Source: VBDM01 sp964430565
GTDB taxonomy: Bacteria; Pseudomonadota; Gammaproteobacteria; Burkholderiales; SG8-39
DNA length: 64,000 nt
Reading direction: 5' to 3'
NCBI GenBank assembly: GCA_964430565.1
Contig: CAYSFD010000051.1
Location: 248,001-312,000 of the forward strand
A program made the position numbers and the translations under genes. Positions 51,181 through 59,703 of this stretch are shown one piece after another (within the stretch, counting starts at the first letter, position 1; each line of letters begins with the position of its first letter). Under the pieces are notes generated by a model. The model did not search any database, was not told the DNA's origin, and saw nothing but the letters and a program-made list of their open reading frames with translations.

Positions 51181-51831
51181 ATGACAATCTCGAATATCCC
51201 GGTTGGAAAAATGTGGGCGGCATTGCGCTACGCCACCCTTTCTCTTGCACTCTCCTCGAACGTGGCCTGCGCCGCGGAATCGAGAAGGGCCATCGACCCA
51301 TCGACCGCGCTCACGCAGGCTTATGTCTGGTACGACGGCGACCGCGAACAGAGGGTGTGGCTGAATCCCCGGATCGTGGCGGAGTTCGGCCCGGACGCGC
51401 GAGGCGAGAGCGTCATGAGAAGCACCTCTTCCGGCGCCAGGATTCTTCCTACGAAACACAACCAGGCTGTTGTGCGTTTTTGGCAACTGGACAACACGGC
51501 GGAAACGGCTATTCGCAGTCTCAAGGCCAGTCATCCGCAAGGCAACTATTCGGCCGTGTTTCACGACGGGCCGGCCAGCACCGGCCGCATGCGCGCCTTG
51601 CCGGGCAACATCGTTGTCACTCTCGACCCGCAGTGGGATAAGGCGGCGGTGAATAACTGGTTGAGCACACGCAAGCTGGAAATCGTGAAAAAGCTGGAGA
51701 TTGGGCCGAACATCTACGTCATCAAAACCGGCCCGGGTCTGGAAGCGCTCGAAACCGCCAATGCCCTGGCCCGATCGGGCGAAGTGAAGGCGGCGTTCCC
51801 CGACTGGTGGCAGGAAGTCACAACCCGTTAG
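51181..51831 (+). CDS. Separate exported subtilase-propeptide-like protein
   Basis: The 216-residue protein has a signal peptide (MWAALRYATLSLALSSNVAC) and no protease domain. The first half (YVWYDGDREQRVWLNPRIVA) resembles the segment before the propeptide in many S8 proteases. The second half, GNIVVTLDPQWDKAAVNNWL and VKKLEIGPNIYVIKTGPGLE, ending AAFPDWW, matches an S8/I9-type propeptide, a folding chaperone and inhibitor. ATG 51181 has AAGGA at 51167-51171; ATG 51172 is too close to it. It follows the S8 gene, which lacks that domain, by 40 bases. Partnership is inferred. Confidence 0.7.
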   Translation: MTISNIPVGKMWAALRYATLSLALSSNVACAAESRRAIDPSTALTQAYVWYDGDREQRVWLNPRIVAEFGPDARGESVMRSTSSGARILPTKHNQAVVRFWQLDNTAETAIRSLKASHPQGNYSAVFHDGPASTGRMRALPGNIVVTLDPQWDKAAVNNWLSTRKLEIVKKLEIGPNIYVIKTGPGLEALETANALARSGEVKAAFPDWWQEVTTR

Positions 51832-51903
51832 TCACGAAACCTGATCCAAGAGCGACGATGGCGCAGCCCTGATACTACGGATTCGGGGTCGCCGTGCGCG
51901 GCA

Positions 51904-51928
51904 CGGCACCGCCGAGGCCGCGGCCGAG
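51904..51928 (+). repeat. 25-base direct repeat, copy 2
   Basis: An exact copy of 49159-49183 (gspN), lying just before the emfourin-like gene. Copies flank the S8 protease and its partner. This can be read as the scar of an insertion or duplication. Confidence 0.8.
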
Positions 51929-51934
51929 GAGAAA

Positions 51935-52399
51935 ATGCGTAGTGCTTTGCTGTCGGGGAGCATGGTCGCCGTTACTTTGCTGATCTCGGCATGCGGTCCG
52001 GCGGTCACCGCGGAAGCGCAGGCCGGCGCCGCACGATCGTGGGAAGTGGGCTTTGAATTGTCGGGCGGCATTGCCGGCATGATGAAGCAGATGACGATTT
52101 CCCAGGACGGCCGGCTCGTGGCGGAAAACCTGCGGAGCCGCATACGCGTTGAAAAGCGCTTGTCCACGGACCAGCTGCGTGAACTCCATCGACTGATCGA
52201 ACAGGCCGAGTCAGCTCAAGGGACAGCCATGGGTTCTCCAAGCCGCTGCGCCGACTGCATGCAATACCGATTGACGGTAACCGGGCGCGAGGGCAGGCCT
52301 GCGGTTTCGGAGGGCGGCATCCTTGAACAGCAGCAATCGAGAAGCCCCGAACTCATCAAGTTCCTGATCGGGGTCCTGAACGAAACCATTCAACCGTGA
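51935..52399 (+). CDS. Emfourin-like lipoprotein, putative M4-protease inhibitor
   Basis: A 154-residue protein with lipobox LLISAC (Cys20). The mature part reads FELSGGIAGMMKQMTISQDG, LSTDQLRELHRLIEQ, then CADCMQYRLTVTGREGR and a last helix SPELIKFLIGVL. This order (sGGiaG strand, L-helix, DxxxYxLTV strand, C-terminal helix) resembles emfourin, the inhibitor encoded beside the M4 protease protealysin in Serratia. Here the next gene is an M4 protease. The similarity is judged by eye; the Cys-x2-Cys in CADC is not usual in emfourin. Start ATG at 51935 follows GAGGAGAAA. Confidence 0.6.
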   Translation: MRSALLSGSMVAVTLLISACGPAVTAEAQAGAARSWEVGFELSGGIAGMMKQMTISQDGRLVAENLRSRIRVEKRLSTDQLRELHRLIEQAESAQGTAMGSPSRCADCMQYRLTVTGREGRPAVSEGGILEQQQSRSPELIKFLIGVLNETIQP

Positions 52400-52493
52400 A
52401 AATGCCACGATTTGTATCGGGCGAGAGCAAGTGGGTGGCCCGCGGATGCTACGATTTGATTCACTGTCCAACAAAGGCGGCCTGGGAGGGCCT

Positions 52494-55400
52494 GTGTCCT
52501 TTCTGAGAAAAACCTGCCGCCGGCTCTCAATCTTCATTCTCCTTGCGGCAACGCCGGGGCTCGGATTCGCCGCCGAGCCGGTGACGGCCTTGAAGGAGAA
52601 GGGGGCGCGGGTCACGGTTCACCGTGATACCGGCATGGTCAATTTCATAGGGGCGGACCCGGCGGCGCCGATCGCTCCTCGCAGCAAGGTCCGGAGCGCG
52701 CTGCCGCAAGAGAGCGCCATGAGCCACGCGCAGGAATACGGGCCGCTCTTCGGTTTGGGCGATCCTGCCAGTGAGCTGCGCACCCTGAAGACGCGAGACA
52801 ACCCGGACGGCCGCACCACGGTGCGCTTCCAGCAGGTGCACAAGGGCGTCCCCGTCATCGCCGGCGAGATCATGGTCGGCATGGACGGCAACGGCAGGCT
52901 CCTCTCCATGGGCGGTGAGGTCTCGCCCAGTCCCACGGTGGCGACCGAGCCCGTCGTAACCGAAGCCGAAGCCCGGGCCACCGCGGTCGCGGCCGTCGCC
53001 AAATGGTATGGCGTTTCCGCCGGCTCGCTCACGGCGTCGAGCGCCGAACTCTCGATCTACGATGCGCGCCTGCTCAAGCCGAGCACGCTGCCGGCGCACC
53101 TCGTCTGGCGCACCGAGGTGACCAATGTGGGACTGGTCACGATTCGCGAGTTCGTGCTGGTGGATGCCATCGACGGCGGCATCAGCCTGCATTTCAATCA
53201 AATTACGGACGCCAAGAACCGCCTGACCTACGACGGCAATAGCATGGCCACGCTGCCCGGTACCCTGGTGTGCAATGAAAGCGATCCCACCTGCGCCGGC
53301 GGTGCCGCTATTCCCGACGCTGTGAGCGCCCACAGGTATGCAGGCGATACCTACGACTTCTATCTGAACAGACACGGACGGGACAGTCTCAACGGCGCGG
53401 GCATGTCGTTGATTTCGACCGTGCGCCACTGCCCTGCCAGCGGTTGTCCTTACAACAACGCCAGCTGGGATGGCACACAGATGAAGTACGGCGCCGGTTG
53501 GTCCGCGGCCGACGACGTGGTGGCCCATGAATTTACGCATGGTGTCACCCAATTCGAATCCGGCCTCTTGTATTACTACCAGTCGGGCGCGATCAACGAG
53601 TCTTTCTCGGATGTCTGGGGAGAATTCGTCGACCAAGTCAATCTCAGCGGCACCGACACCCCTACGGTGAAATGGCTGATAGGCGAAGACATTCCCGGCA
53701 TTCCCGGTGGTATCCGCAACATGGCCAATCCGCCGGCGTTCGGCGATCCAGACAGGATGACCAGCCCGAACTACTTCACGGGGGAGTACCCCACCGACAA
53801 CGGGGGAGTCCACACCAACAGCGGAATCAACAACAAGGCCGCCTTCTTGATGACCGACGGCGGTACTTTTAATGCGATCACCGTCACCGCTCTGGGCATC
53901 GACAAGGTCGCCAAGATCTACTACGAGGCGCAGACGAACCTGCTGACTTCCGGCTCGAACTATGCCGACCTGTACAACTATTTGTTCCAGGCTTGTAAGA
54001 ACCTCATCGGCTTGGGCGTGACTACCGCGGCGGATTGCACCGAGGTGCGCAAGGCTACCGACGCGGTGGAAATGAACCTCGAGCCGGTCGTCGGTTTTCT
54101 GCCTACGGCAGGCTTTTGTCCCGTTGCCGGCAATGTTCCGAACAACTTGTTTTCCGACAGTATGGAAAATGCGGGTTCGGGCAACTGGACGTTTTCAAAT
54201 CTCACCGGCGCAAATTCGTGGTTCTACTCAACCGTTTATGCTACTTCCGGCATCCGATCCTTGAGGGTGAACGATATCGCTTCAGTATCGGACTCAGTCG
54301 CTGCGATGAGCGCGGGGGTTGCCCTCCAGGCGGGTGCGTTTCTACATTTCAAACACGCCTTTCTTTTTGAGTCCGGCAATTTTGATGGTGGGGTTCTCGA
54401 GTACTCCATCAACAACGGCGCCAGTTGGATCGATGCCGGTTCGCTGTTCAGCGCCGGGAAAACCTATGGCGGAGCAATCGCTTCCGGTTCTGGGAATCCG
54501 CTGGCGACGCGCCAGGCTTTTGTTGCCGACAGCCATGGGTATGTTTCCAGCCGTTACGACCTGAATTCGCTCGCCGGCCAGTCAGTGAGGTTCCGCTTTC
54601 GGCAAGCGAACGACAGTGGTGTCTCAGGATCCTTGGGTTGGCGCGTGGACGATGTGCGTATTTATACCTGCGTAGCGGGTAGCAGCGCCAATGTGGGGAT
54701 TGCAATTACCGCCTCACCCGACCCTGCGACGGCGGCCAGCAATCTCACCTATACGATCACCGCCTTGAATGCCGGACCGGACAGCGCGACGCAGGTAACG
54801 GTGAAGGATGTCTTGCCAGGGAACGTTACTTATGTTTCCGCGACACCGGGAATCTGCAGCGGCACGAGCACGGTCACTTGCAATCTTGGCACGATAGCCA
54901 ACAACGCCCAGGCGACCGTGAGCCTGGTGGTGCAGCCGACCGGCGGGAATGTGACCAATATCGCCACCGTAACTACTGCTTCGATAGATTCCGTCTTTGG
55001 CAACGACAGCGCGACTGCCGTCACGACGGTGAATAATCCGGTGCCCGCCATCACCACCTTAAGCCCCTCTACCGCGTCAGCGGGCGGGGCGGGGTTTACG
55101 CTCACCGTGAACGGCAGCAATCTGGTGAATGGCGCTGTGGTGCGATGGAACGGTGCGGCCCGCACGACCACCTTTGTGTCTACCTCTCAGCTCACCGCGG
55201 CGATTTTGGCGGCCGACATTGCAACCGCCGGCACTCCCACCAGCGTCACGGTGTTCAATCCGGCGCCCGTAGGCGGGACCTCCAATGCCCTCACATTTAC
55301 GATTGCCGTCCCGCCACCACCGCCACCGCCTCCCAGCAGTAACTATGGAGGCAACAGATGCTTTATCGCTACCGCCGCCTACGGGACGCCCATGGACCAG

Positions 55401-55628
55401 GAGGTACGCTACTTGCGCGCGTTCCGCGACCAGGTTCTGTTGACGGCGACGATGGGGCGCAAATTCGTAGAGCTGTACTATGAATACAGCCCGCCGATTG
55501 CCGACACCTTGCGCCGGCACGACGATCTGCGCGCTCTTGTGCGCGCTGCGCTCGCGCCGCTCGTCACTCTGAGCAAGATGATGGTGAGCTCGCAAGTCCG
55601 GGACGCTTCAAGCGAGAATCAGCCGTAA
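52494..55628 (+). CDS. M4 (thermolysin-like) metalloprotease with CFI-box-like C-terminal domain
   Basis: The protein of about 1044 residues has a signal peptide, FTP domain (TVRFQQVHKGVPVIAGEIMV), PepSY-like part, then M4 catalytic domain with zinc motif VVAHEFTHGVTQFESG and Glu in INESFSDVWGE, and NGGVHTNSGINNKAAFLM in the M4_C domain. After it: an immune-inhibitor-A-like jelly-roll, a DUF11-like repeat, a TIG-like domain, eight Pro, and NRCFIATAAYGTPMDQEVRY. That last stretch opens a CFI-box-CTERM-like domain of about 90 residues. The start is uncertain: GTG 52494 gives the best signal peptide, GTG 52431 and ATG 52446 are possible. Preceded by the emfourin-like gene. Confidence 0.93.
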   Translation: MSFLRKTCRRLSIFILLAATPGLGFAAEPVTALKEKGARVTVHRDTGMVNFIGADPAAPIAPRSKVRSALPQESAMSHAQEYGPLFGLGDPASELRTLKTRDNPDGRTTVRFQQVHKGVPVIAGEIMVGMDGNGRLLSMGGEVSPSPTVATEPVVTEAEARATAVAAVAKWYGVSAGSLTASSAELSIYDARLLKPSTLPAHLVWRTEVTNVGLVTIREFVLVDAIDGGISLHFNQITDAKNRLTYDGNSMATLPGTLVCNESDPTCAGGAAIPDAVSAHRYAGDTYDFYLNRHGRDSLNGAGMSLISTVRHCPASGCPYNNASWDGTQMKYGAGWSAADDVVAHEFTHGVTQFESGLLYYYQSGAINESFSDVWGEFVDQVNLSGTDTPTVKWLIGEDIPGIPGGIRNMANPPAFGDPDRMTSPNYFTGEYPTDNGGVHTNSGINNKAAFLMTDGGTFNAITVTALGIDKVAKIYYEAQTNLLTSGSNYADLYNYLFQACKNLIGLGVTTAADCTEVRKATDAVEMNLEPVVGFLPTAGFCPVAGNVPNNLFSDSMENAGSGNWTFSNLTGANSWFYSTVYATSGIRSLRVNDIASVSDSVAAMSAGVALQAGAFLHFKHAFLFESGNFDGGVLEYSINNGASWIDAGSLFSAGKTYGGAIASGSGNPLATRQAFVADSHGYVSSRYDLNSLAGQSVRFRFRQANDSGVSGSLGWRVDDVRIYTCVAGSSANVGIAITASPDPATAASNLTYTITALNAGPDSATQVTVKDVLPGNVTYVSATPGICSGTSTVTCNLGTIANNAQATVSLVVQPTGGNVTNIATVTTASIDSVFGNDSATAVTTVNNPVPAITTLSPSTASAGGAGFTLTVNGSNLVNGAVVRWNGAARTTTFVSTSQLTAAILAADIATAGTPTSVTVFNPAPVGGTSNALTFTIAVPPPPPPPPSSNYGGNRCFIATAAYGTPMDQEVRYLRAFRDQVLLTATMGRKFVELYYEYSPPIADTLRRHDDLRALVRAALAPLVTLSKMMVSSQVRDASSENQP

Positions 55629-55694
55629 GCAGTCGCAAGTTCGGTAGGCATCGGTGGCGTGGCAAGAACCGACGGAGCTGATGGGTCGGGCTTC

Positions 55695-57173
55695 CTAGTA
55701 CTTGCCAAAGAAGCTTTGAAGCGCGCTCAAGACACGGGCCTCAGCGGACTGAGGGAATCCCGAAGCAGCCCATAGCAAACTCGTGAATGAAACGTAGACC
55801 GCGATCCCGAGAGCGACCGCCGAGGCGAGCGCCAGTACTGCGTGACTCGCCGCGAAACCATGCTCCGTCCATGCGAGGTATTCGCTCACCACCAACGCCA
55901 TGCCGATCGCCGCGACCGCCGGTCGCCAGAGCACGCTGCCATGCTCCGCCAATCGGATGCGAAGAACGCGGTGCATGAAGAAATGCGTAATCGGAAGAAT
56001 CGCGATAGATGTTCCAAGGATCGTCCAAGCCGCACCTTCGGTGCCGAAATAGATGGTTCCGAAGACCAACGCGGGCACGATGACCCCAAATCGCACTGCA
56101 GTCATGACAACCAGAAGTTTGGACCTGCCCAAAGCAAGGAAGACGTAACCTACATTGGTGCGCAAGGACACCAACAACCCCGCCACCGCGAGAATTTTCA
56201 TCAGTGGGACAGCCTCGCGCCACGCGTCGCCCAGTAGGAGAGGTACGAGCAGGGGAGCAATCGCGGCAATGCCGAAAGCACCTGGCGCGGTCAACAAAGC
56301 TGTCAACCCCAGAACGTCAAGGAATTGCGCCCTGAGCTTGGCCGGATCCGAAGCGACCTTTGCATAGGCCGGGTACACCGCACGATTGATTGGGGCTGAC
56401 AGCTCCGAGCTTGGCAGGTGCGAGATCTCGTGAGCGAGACCGAACAGCCCCAATGGACCCGGGCCAAGACTTTTCCCTATGATGAGATCTGCCGCGCGGG
56501 TGGCGAGGGTATTGATGATGTTGTCGAACACCCTCCACTTCGAGAAGTGCAATAGTTCACCGCGGGCGCTCAAGTCGAAGCGTGGACGAAAAGGGTGGAA
56601 CAGATAGCTCAGCACGACACCGCCCACGCTACCTGCGAGAATTCCCAACACCAGAGCCCAATAGCTCCGGACCGCGAGCGCGATTGAGATGGTCACCAGG
56701 AATGTGGCAATCCGTTTGATCAGGAGCAACTGGAATTCACGAAAGAGCTTGAGCTCCTTGCGGAACGCGACAACGCCGACATTCTCGAAGCCTCGGATCC
56801 AGGTCGCGAGCGAGAGCCAAAGCATGATGGAACCGAGGCGCGGGTCGCCGTAGAAAGCTTCGGCGGGAAAGGCCGCTGCCGCGACCAGCAGCGCGCATGC
56901 CCCTGCCATGGCGACGTTCAGGGTCCATGCCGTGTCGTAATGTGCTCTCGTCGCCTGCTGGTTTTGAATCAAGGCCATGTCGAAGCTGAAGGCCGAGAGC
57001 AATTCGATGATAGCGATGATCGCGGTTGCCATCGCGACGAGCCCGAAGTCGGCGGGCACGAGCAAGCGGGCGAGTATGGCTACGCTCACGATCCCGATCG
57101 AGCGGTCGAGAAGCCTGAATCCGACCATCCATGCCGCGCCTGCGGCAATTCTGGTTCCGAGGCTCGCAGGCAT
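55695..57173 (-). CDS. Polysaccharide flippase (Wzx/MviN-type, WzxC-like)
   Basis: A 492-residue membrane protein with about 12-14 helices that carries lipid-linked saccharides across the inner membrane. Its N-terminal half reads GFRLLDRSIGIVSVAILARL then LVPADFGLVAMATAIIAIIE, typical of the Wzx/WzxC group. A conserved block, LRTNVGYVFLALGRSKLLVV, lies further on. Base composition looks lower in GC than the T2SS operon. No glycosyltransferase cluster is in the window. Divergent from a GNAT gene and convergent with the M4 gene. Confidence 0.88.
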   Translation of the reverse strand: MPASLGTRIAAGAAWMVGFRLLDRSIGIVSVAILARLLVPADFGLVAMATAIIAIIELLSAFSFDMALIQNQQATRAHYDTAWTLNVAMAGACALLVAAAAFPAEAFYGDPRLGSIMLWLSLATWIRGFENVGVVAFRKELKLFREFQLLLIKRIATFLVTISIALAVRSYWALVLGILAGSVGGVVLSYLFHPFRPRFDLSARGELLHFSKWRVFDNIINTLATRAADLIIGKSLGPGPLGLFGLAHEISHLPSSELSAPINRAVYPAYAKVASDPAKLRAQFLDVLGLTALLTAPGAFGIAAIAPLLVPLLLGDAWREAVPLMKILAVAGLLVSLRTNVGYVFLALGRSKLLVVMTAVRFGVIVPALVFGTIYFGTEGAAWTILGTSIAILPITHFFMHRVLRIRLAEHGSVLWRPAVAAIGMALVVSEYLAWTEHGFAASHAVLALASAVALGIAVYVSFTSLLWAASGFPQSAEARVLSALQSFFGKY

Positions 57174-57421
57174 TCAGCGCAGGGTCCGGAGAGGAAGGCA
57201 GCGGGAAAGTCGCAGCGCGTTCCGGAAACCGCTGCTCAGTTCCGCAATCCTCATCACTTCAAAGACCCTCCACGGGCATCCAAAATTCTCATGATATCCC
57301 TCGCATCACCCAGCACGATAGAGCGTGTGGAGGATGGTCCCGAAAGAGATTCTGAAGAGTGAAAAAGTACCGGACGTACTGCTCGACAGTCTATCGTAAG
57401 AATTCCCGTTACCCCGACCCG

Positions 57422-57427
57422 TATAAT
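57422..57427 (+). promoter_or_regulatory. Candidate -10 element before the GNAT gene
   Basis: A perfect TATAAT. No clear -35 is seen 17 bases upstream. Its position excludes or makes unlikely the far upstream GTG start at 57359 for the GNAT gene. Confidence 0.4.
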
Positions 57428-57463
57428 TGTGGGGTGAACCCGAGAAGATCTGTCAGGTATTTC

Positions 57464-58654
57464 ATGCGAAGAAGCATTTTTCCTAATCGAGCTCCCGACT
57501 CCCAGAGCAGGGAGGGAACGCCGCGGCGGGAGTTGTCCAGCCACATCGTTCCCTATTCCGCCGAACACAAGCCACTTGTCGCCGAGCTTGCGCGGCATCT
57601 GTGGAGCCCGGACCCACGGCTAAACGAGCGCTATCTGGATTGGAAATACCACCAGAACCCGTACATTCGGGATCCATTGATCTACTTGGCGTTTGTTGGC
57701 GACAAACTCGCGGGTATGCGCGGTGCCTTCGGGTCCCTATGGGAAGTCGGCAATCCTGCGGAATTCTTCGCCCTGCCCTACGCGGACGACCTGGTCATCG
57801 ATCCGGCTTTCCGCAGACAGGGGCTCCATCGTGTAATCATGAATTTTGCTTTGCGCGACCTGGCCGGGCGCGGTTACGGGTACGTGGTCAACTTGAGTGC
57901 GGGCAAAATAACGGCTGGGGCTTCAATGAATATGCAGTGGCGCAATGCGGGGAGGGTGAGAGCCTTGTATCGTCGCACATTGCGCAAGACTGCCGCCGAC
58001 TTTCTGTCCGATCGAGCCCGGCCCTTGCCGCTCTTGTGGCGGTGGGCAGACAACTTATCCGCTCTCTCCGGACGCGGCGGGGATCATCTTTTCGACCGGC
58101 TTGACGCACGCTTCTCAGCGCCGGATCAGGGGCGGGACGCCGGATCTCTGTTCGTGCAAAGAACGCCCCTAATTCGCGAAATGAGCCAGCTCGTGGCGCG
58201 CCTGCCAAGGGACGGGCGAATCCGCCACGTGCGCGACGAGACGTTCTTTGCCTGGCGGTTCAGCAACCCGCTGTCCACCTACAGATTCCTCTACATCGGG
58301 CGTGAACGGCTCCGCGGGTATATCGTTTTGCAACGGTCGCACTTGATCGGAAAACGCGCAAGCATCGTTGACTGGGAAGCAGAGAACGACCTGATACGAG
58401 CCGAGCTCCTTGCAGCGGTGATCGAGTACGGAAAGTTTCCGGAACTATGTATCTGGCAGCTCGGGGCTTCGCCCGCGGCGGCCCAGCTGGTGGATCACCA
58501 TGGGTTCAAGTCACTCCGTGCGCAATCTGAAAAGTCGGTTCTGGTTCGGTCCGTGCGCGACGATAAGCTGAACGCACCCTGGATACTTGGCGGGCGTCCT
58601 CTGGATGACGCCGGCCAGTGGGACCTCAGGATGATTTACTCAATGTTGGGGTGA
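57464..58654 (+). CDS. GNAT family N-acetyltransferase-like protein
   Basis: The 396-residue protein carries one N-terminal GNAT domain: YADDLVIDPAFRRQGLHRVI is the acetyl-CoA-binding motif A, and NLSAGKITAGASMNMQWRNA follows. The remainder contains a second GNAT-like part with RFLYIGRERLRGYIVLQRSH. The double arrangement resembles acyltransferases of extracellular-polymer clusters. Start: ATG 57464 is my choice, with AGG 7 bases upstream. A TATAAT at 57422-57427 ends 7 bases before GTG 57434, so a leaderless start there is another option; a frame to 57359 is longer still. Substrate unknown. Confidence 0.75.
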   Translation: MRRSIFPNRAPDSQSREGTPRRELSSHIVPYSAEHKPLVAELARHLWSPDPRLNERYLDWKYHQNPYIRDPLIYLAFVGDKLAGMRGAFGSLWEVGNPAEFFALPYADDLVIDPAFRRQGLHRVIMNFALRDLAGRGYGYVVNLSAGKITAGASMNMQWRNAGRVRALYRRTLRKTAADFLSDRARPLPLLWRWADNLSALSGRGGDHLFDRLDARFSAPDQGRDAGSLFVQRTPLIREMSQLVARLPRDGRIRHVRDETFFAWRFSNPLSTYRFLYIGRERLRGYIVLQRSHLIGKRASIVDWEAENDLIRAELLAAVIEYGKFPELCIWQLGASPAAAQLVDHHGFKSLRAQSEKSVLVRSVRDDKLNAPWILGGRPLDDAGQWDLRMIYSMLG

Positions 58655-58673
58655 ATGATTATGTACTGGGTGC

Positions 58674-58811
58674 ATGAACCAACCCACGTCTGCTTATTAT
58701 CGCCATCGTTTTCCTCCCCGGATCATCAGCCACTGCGTCTGGCTGTATTTCCGCTTCACTCTCAGCTTCCGTGACGTGGAGGAGATGATGAATGAGCGCG
58801 GAATAATATGA
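58674..58811 (+). pseudogene. Remnant of an IS6-family transposase (N terminus only)
   Basis: A 45-codon frame reads MNQPTSAYYRHRFPPRIISH then CVWLYFRFTLSFRDVEEMMN and ERGII. This is the N-terminal signature of IS6/IS26-type transposases (FPPEII...VRWYxRFxLSYRDxEEMxxERG). The rest of the transposase, including the DDE domain, is absent, and no inverted repeats are visible. Its stop (58809-58811) overlaps the first codon of the next gene. Confidence 0.8.
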
Positions 58812-59662
58812 AGCTCATAACCTGGAACATCCAATGGTGCCGCGGGTGCGACGGCAGGGTCGATCCCGCGCGCATCGGCAAGGTCGCGAGGGAAATGGCC
58901 GACTTCGACGTGTTGTGCCTGCAGGAGGTCGCGCGCAATTTCCCGGGTCTGCCCGGAAGCTCCGGCGAAAACCAGTACGAGACGCTCGCCGGATTGTTCC
59001 CGGAGTACACGGTGGTCAAGGGCGCGGCGATCGACGCGCTCGCGCCGCAAGGGGAGCGGCGCGAGTTCGGCAATGCCCTCGTCACGCGCTTGCCGATTCT
59101 GCAGGTGTTCCGGCATCTGCTCCCCCGGCCGGGCGATCCTTCGGCGCCGAGCATGCAGCGCGCGGCGATCGAGGTCGTGCTCGATCTGCCTTCGGGCCCC
59201 TTGCGCGTGACCACCACTCACCTGGAGTACTACTCGGCGAAGCAGCGCGCCGCGCAGGTCGAACGGCTGCGCGAGTGGCAGGCCGAGGCGGCGGGCCACT
59301 CGACCGCGCCGACCCGCAAGGACAAGGAGGGCGGGCCGTTTCAGAACCTGCCGCGGCCGGCATCGGGAGTTCTCACCGCCGATTTCAATTTCCGGCCGGA
59401 GGATCCGCTGCACGCCGGTTTGCAGGCTGCGCTCGGGCCCGGCGTTCCCGCTTACCGCGACGCATGGGCGCTGCGCCATCCGGGCGAGGCGCACGCGCCG
59501 ACGCTGGGCGTGTACGACAAGGCGCAGTGGCCGGGGCCGCCGCTCGCGTGCGATTTTATTTTCGTGACCGAGGATATCGCGCACCGCGTCGAGGACGTCG
59601 TCGTCAATGGATCGACCGACGCCTCGGACCATCAGCCGGTGCTGCTCGTGCTGCGGGACTAG
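58808..59662 (+). CDS. Endonuclease/exonuclease/phosphatase family protein
   Basis: A 284-residue metal-dependent phosphodiesterase-like protein. The family motifs are all there: ITWNIQWCRG (Asn), VLCLQEVARN (Glu), RVTTTHLEYYS (His), VLTADFNFRPED (Asp/Asn), LACDFIFVTED (Asp) and DASDHQPVLLVLRD (Asp-His). Substrate, whether nucleic acid, sphingolipid or inositol phosphate, is open. No signal peptide, so cytoplasmic. Its ATG falls inside the end of the IS6-type remnant, so its original upstream region may have been replaced. Confidence 0.9.
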   Translation: MKLITWNIQWCRGCDGRVDPARIGKVAREMADFDVLCLQEVARNFPGLPGSSGENQYETLAGLFPEYTVVKGAAIDALAPQGERREFGNALVTRLPILQVFRHLLPRPGDPSAPSMQRAAIEVVLDLPSGPLRVTTTHLEYYSAKQRAAQVERLREWQAEAAGHSTAPTRKDKEGGPFQNLPRPASGVLTADFNFRPEDPLHAGLQAALGPGVPAYRDAWALRHPGEAHAPTLGVYDKAQWPGPPLACDFIFVTEDIAHRVEDVVVNGSTDASDHQPVLLVLRD

Positions 59663-59703
59663 GAACGCGTGTTGAGCTCGAGCGCTCCAGGCCGCCGCGA
59701 TTT

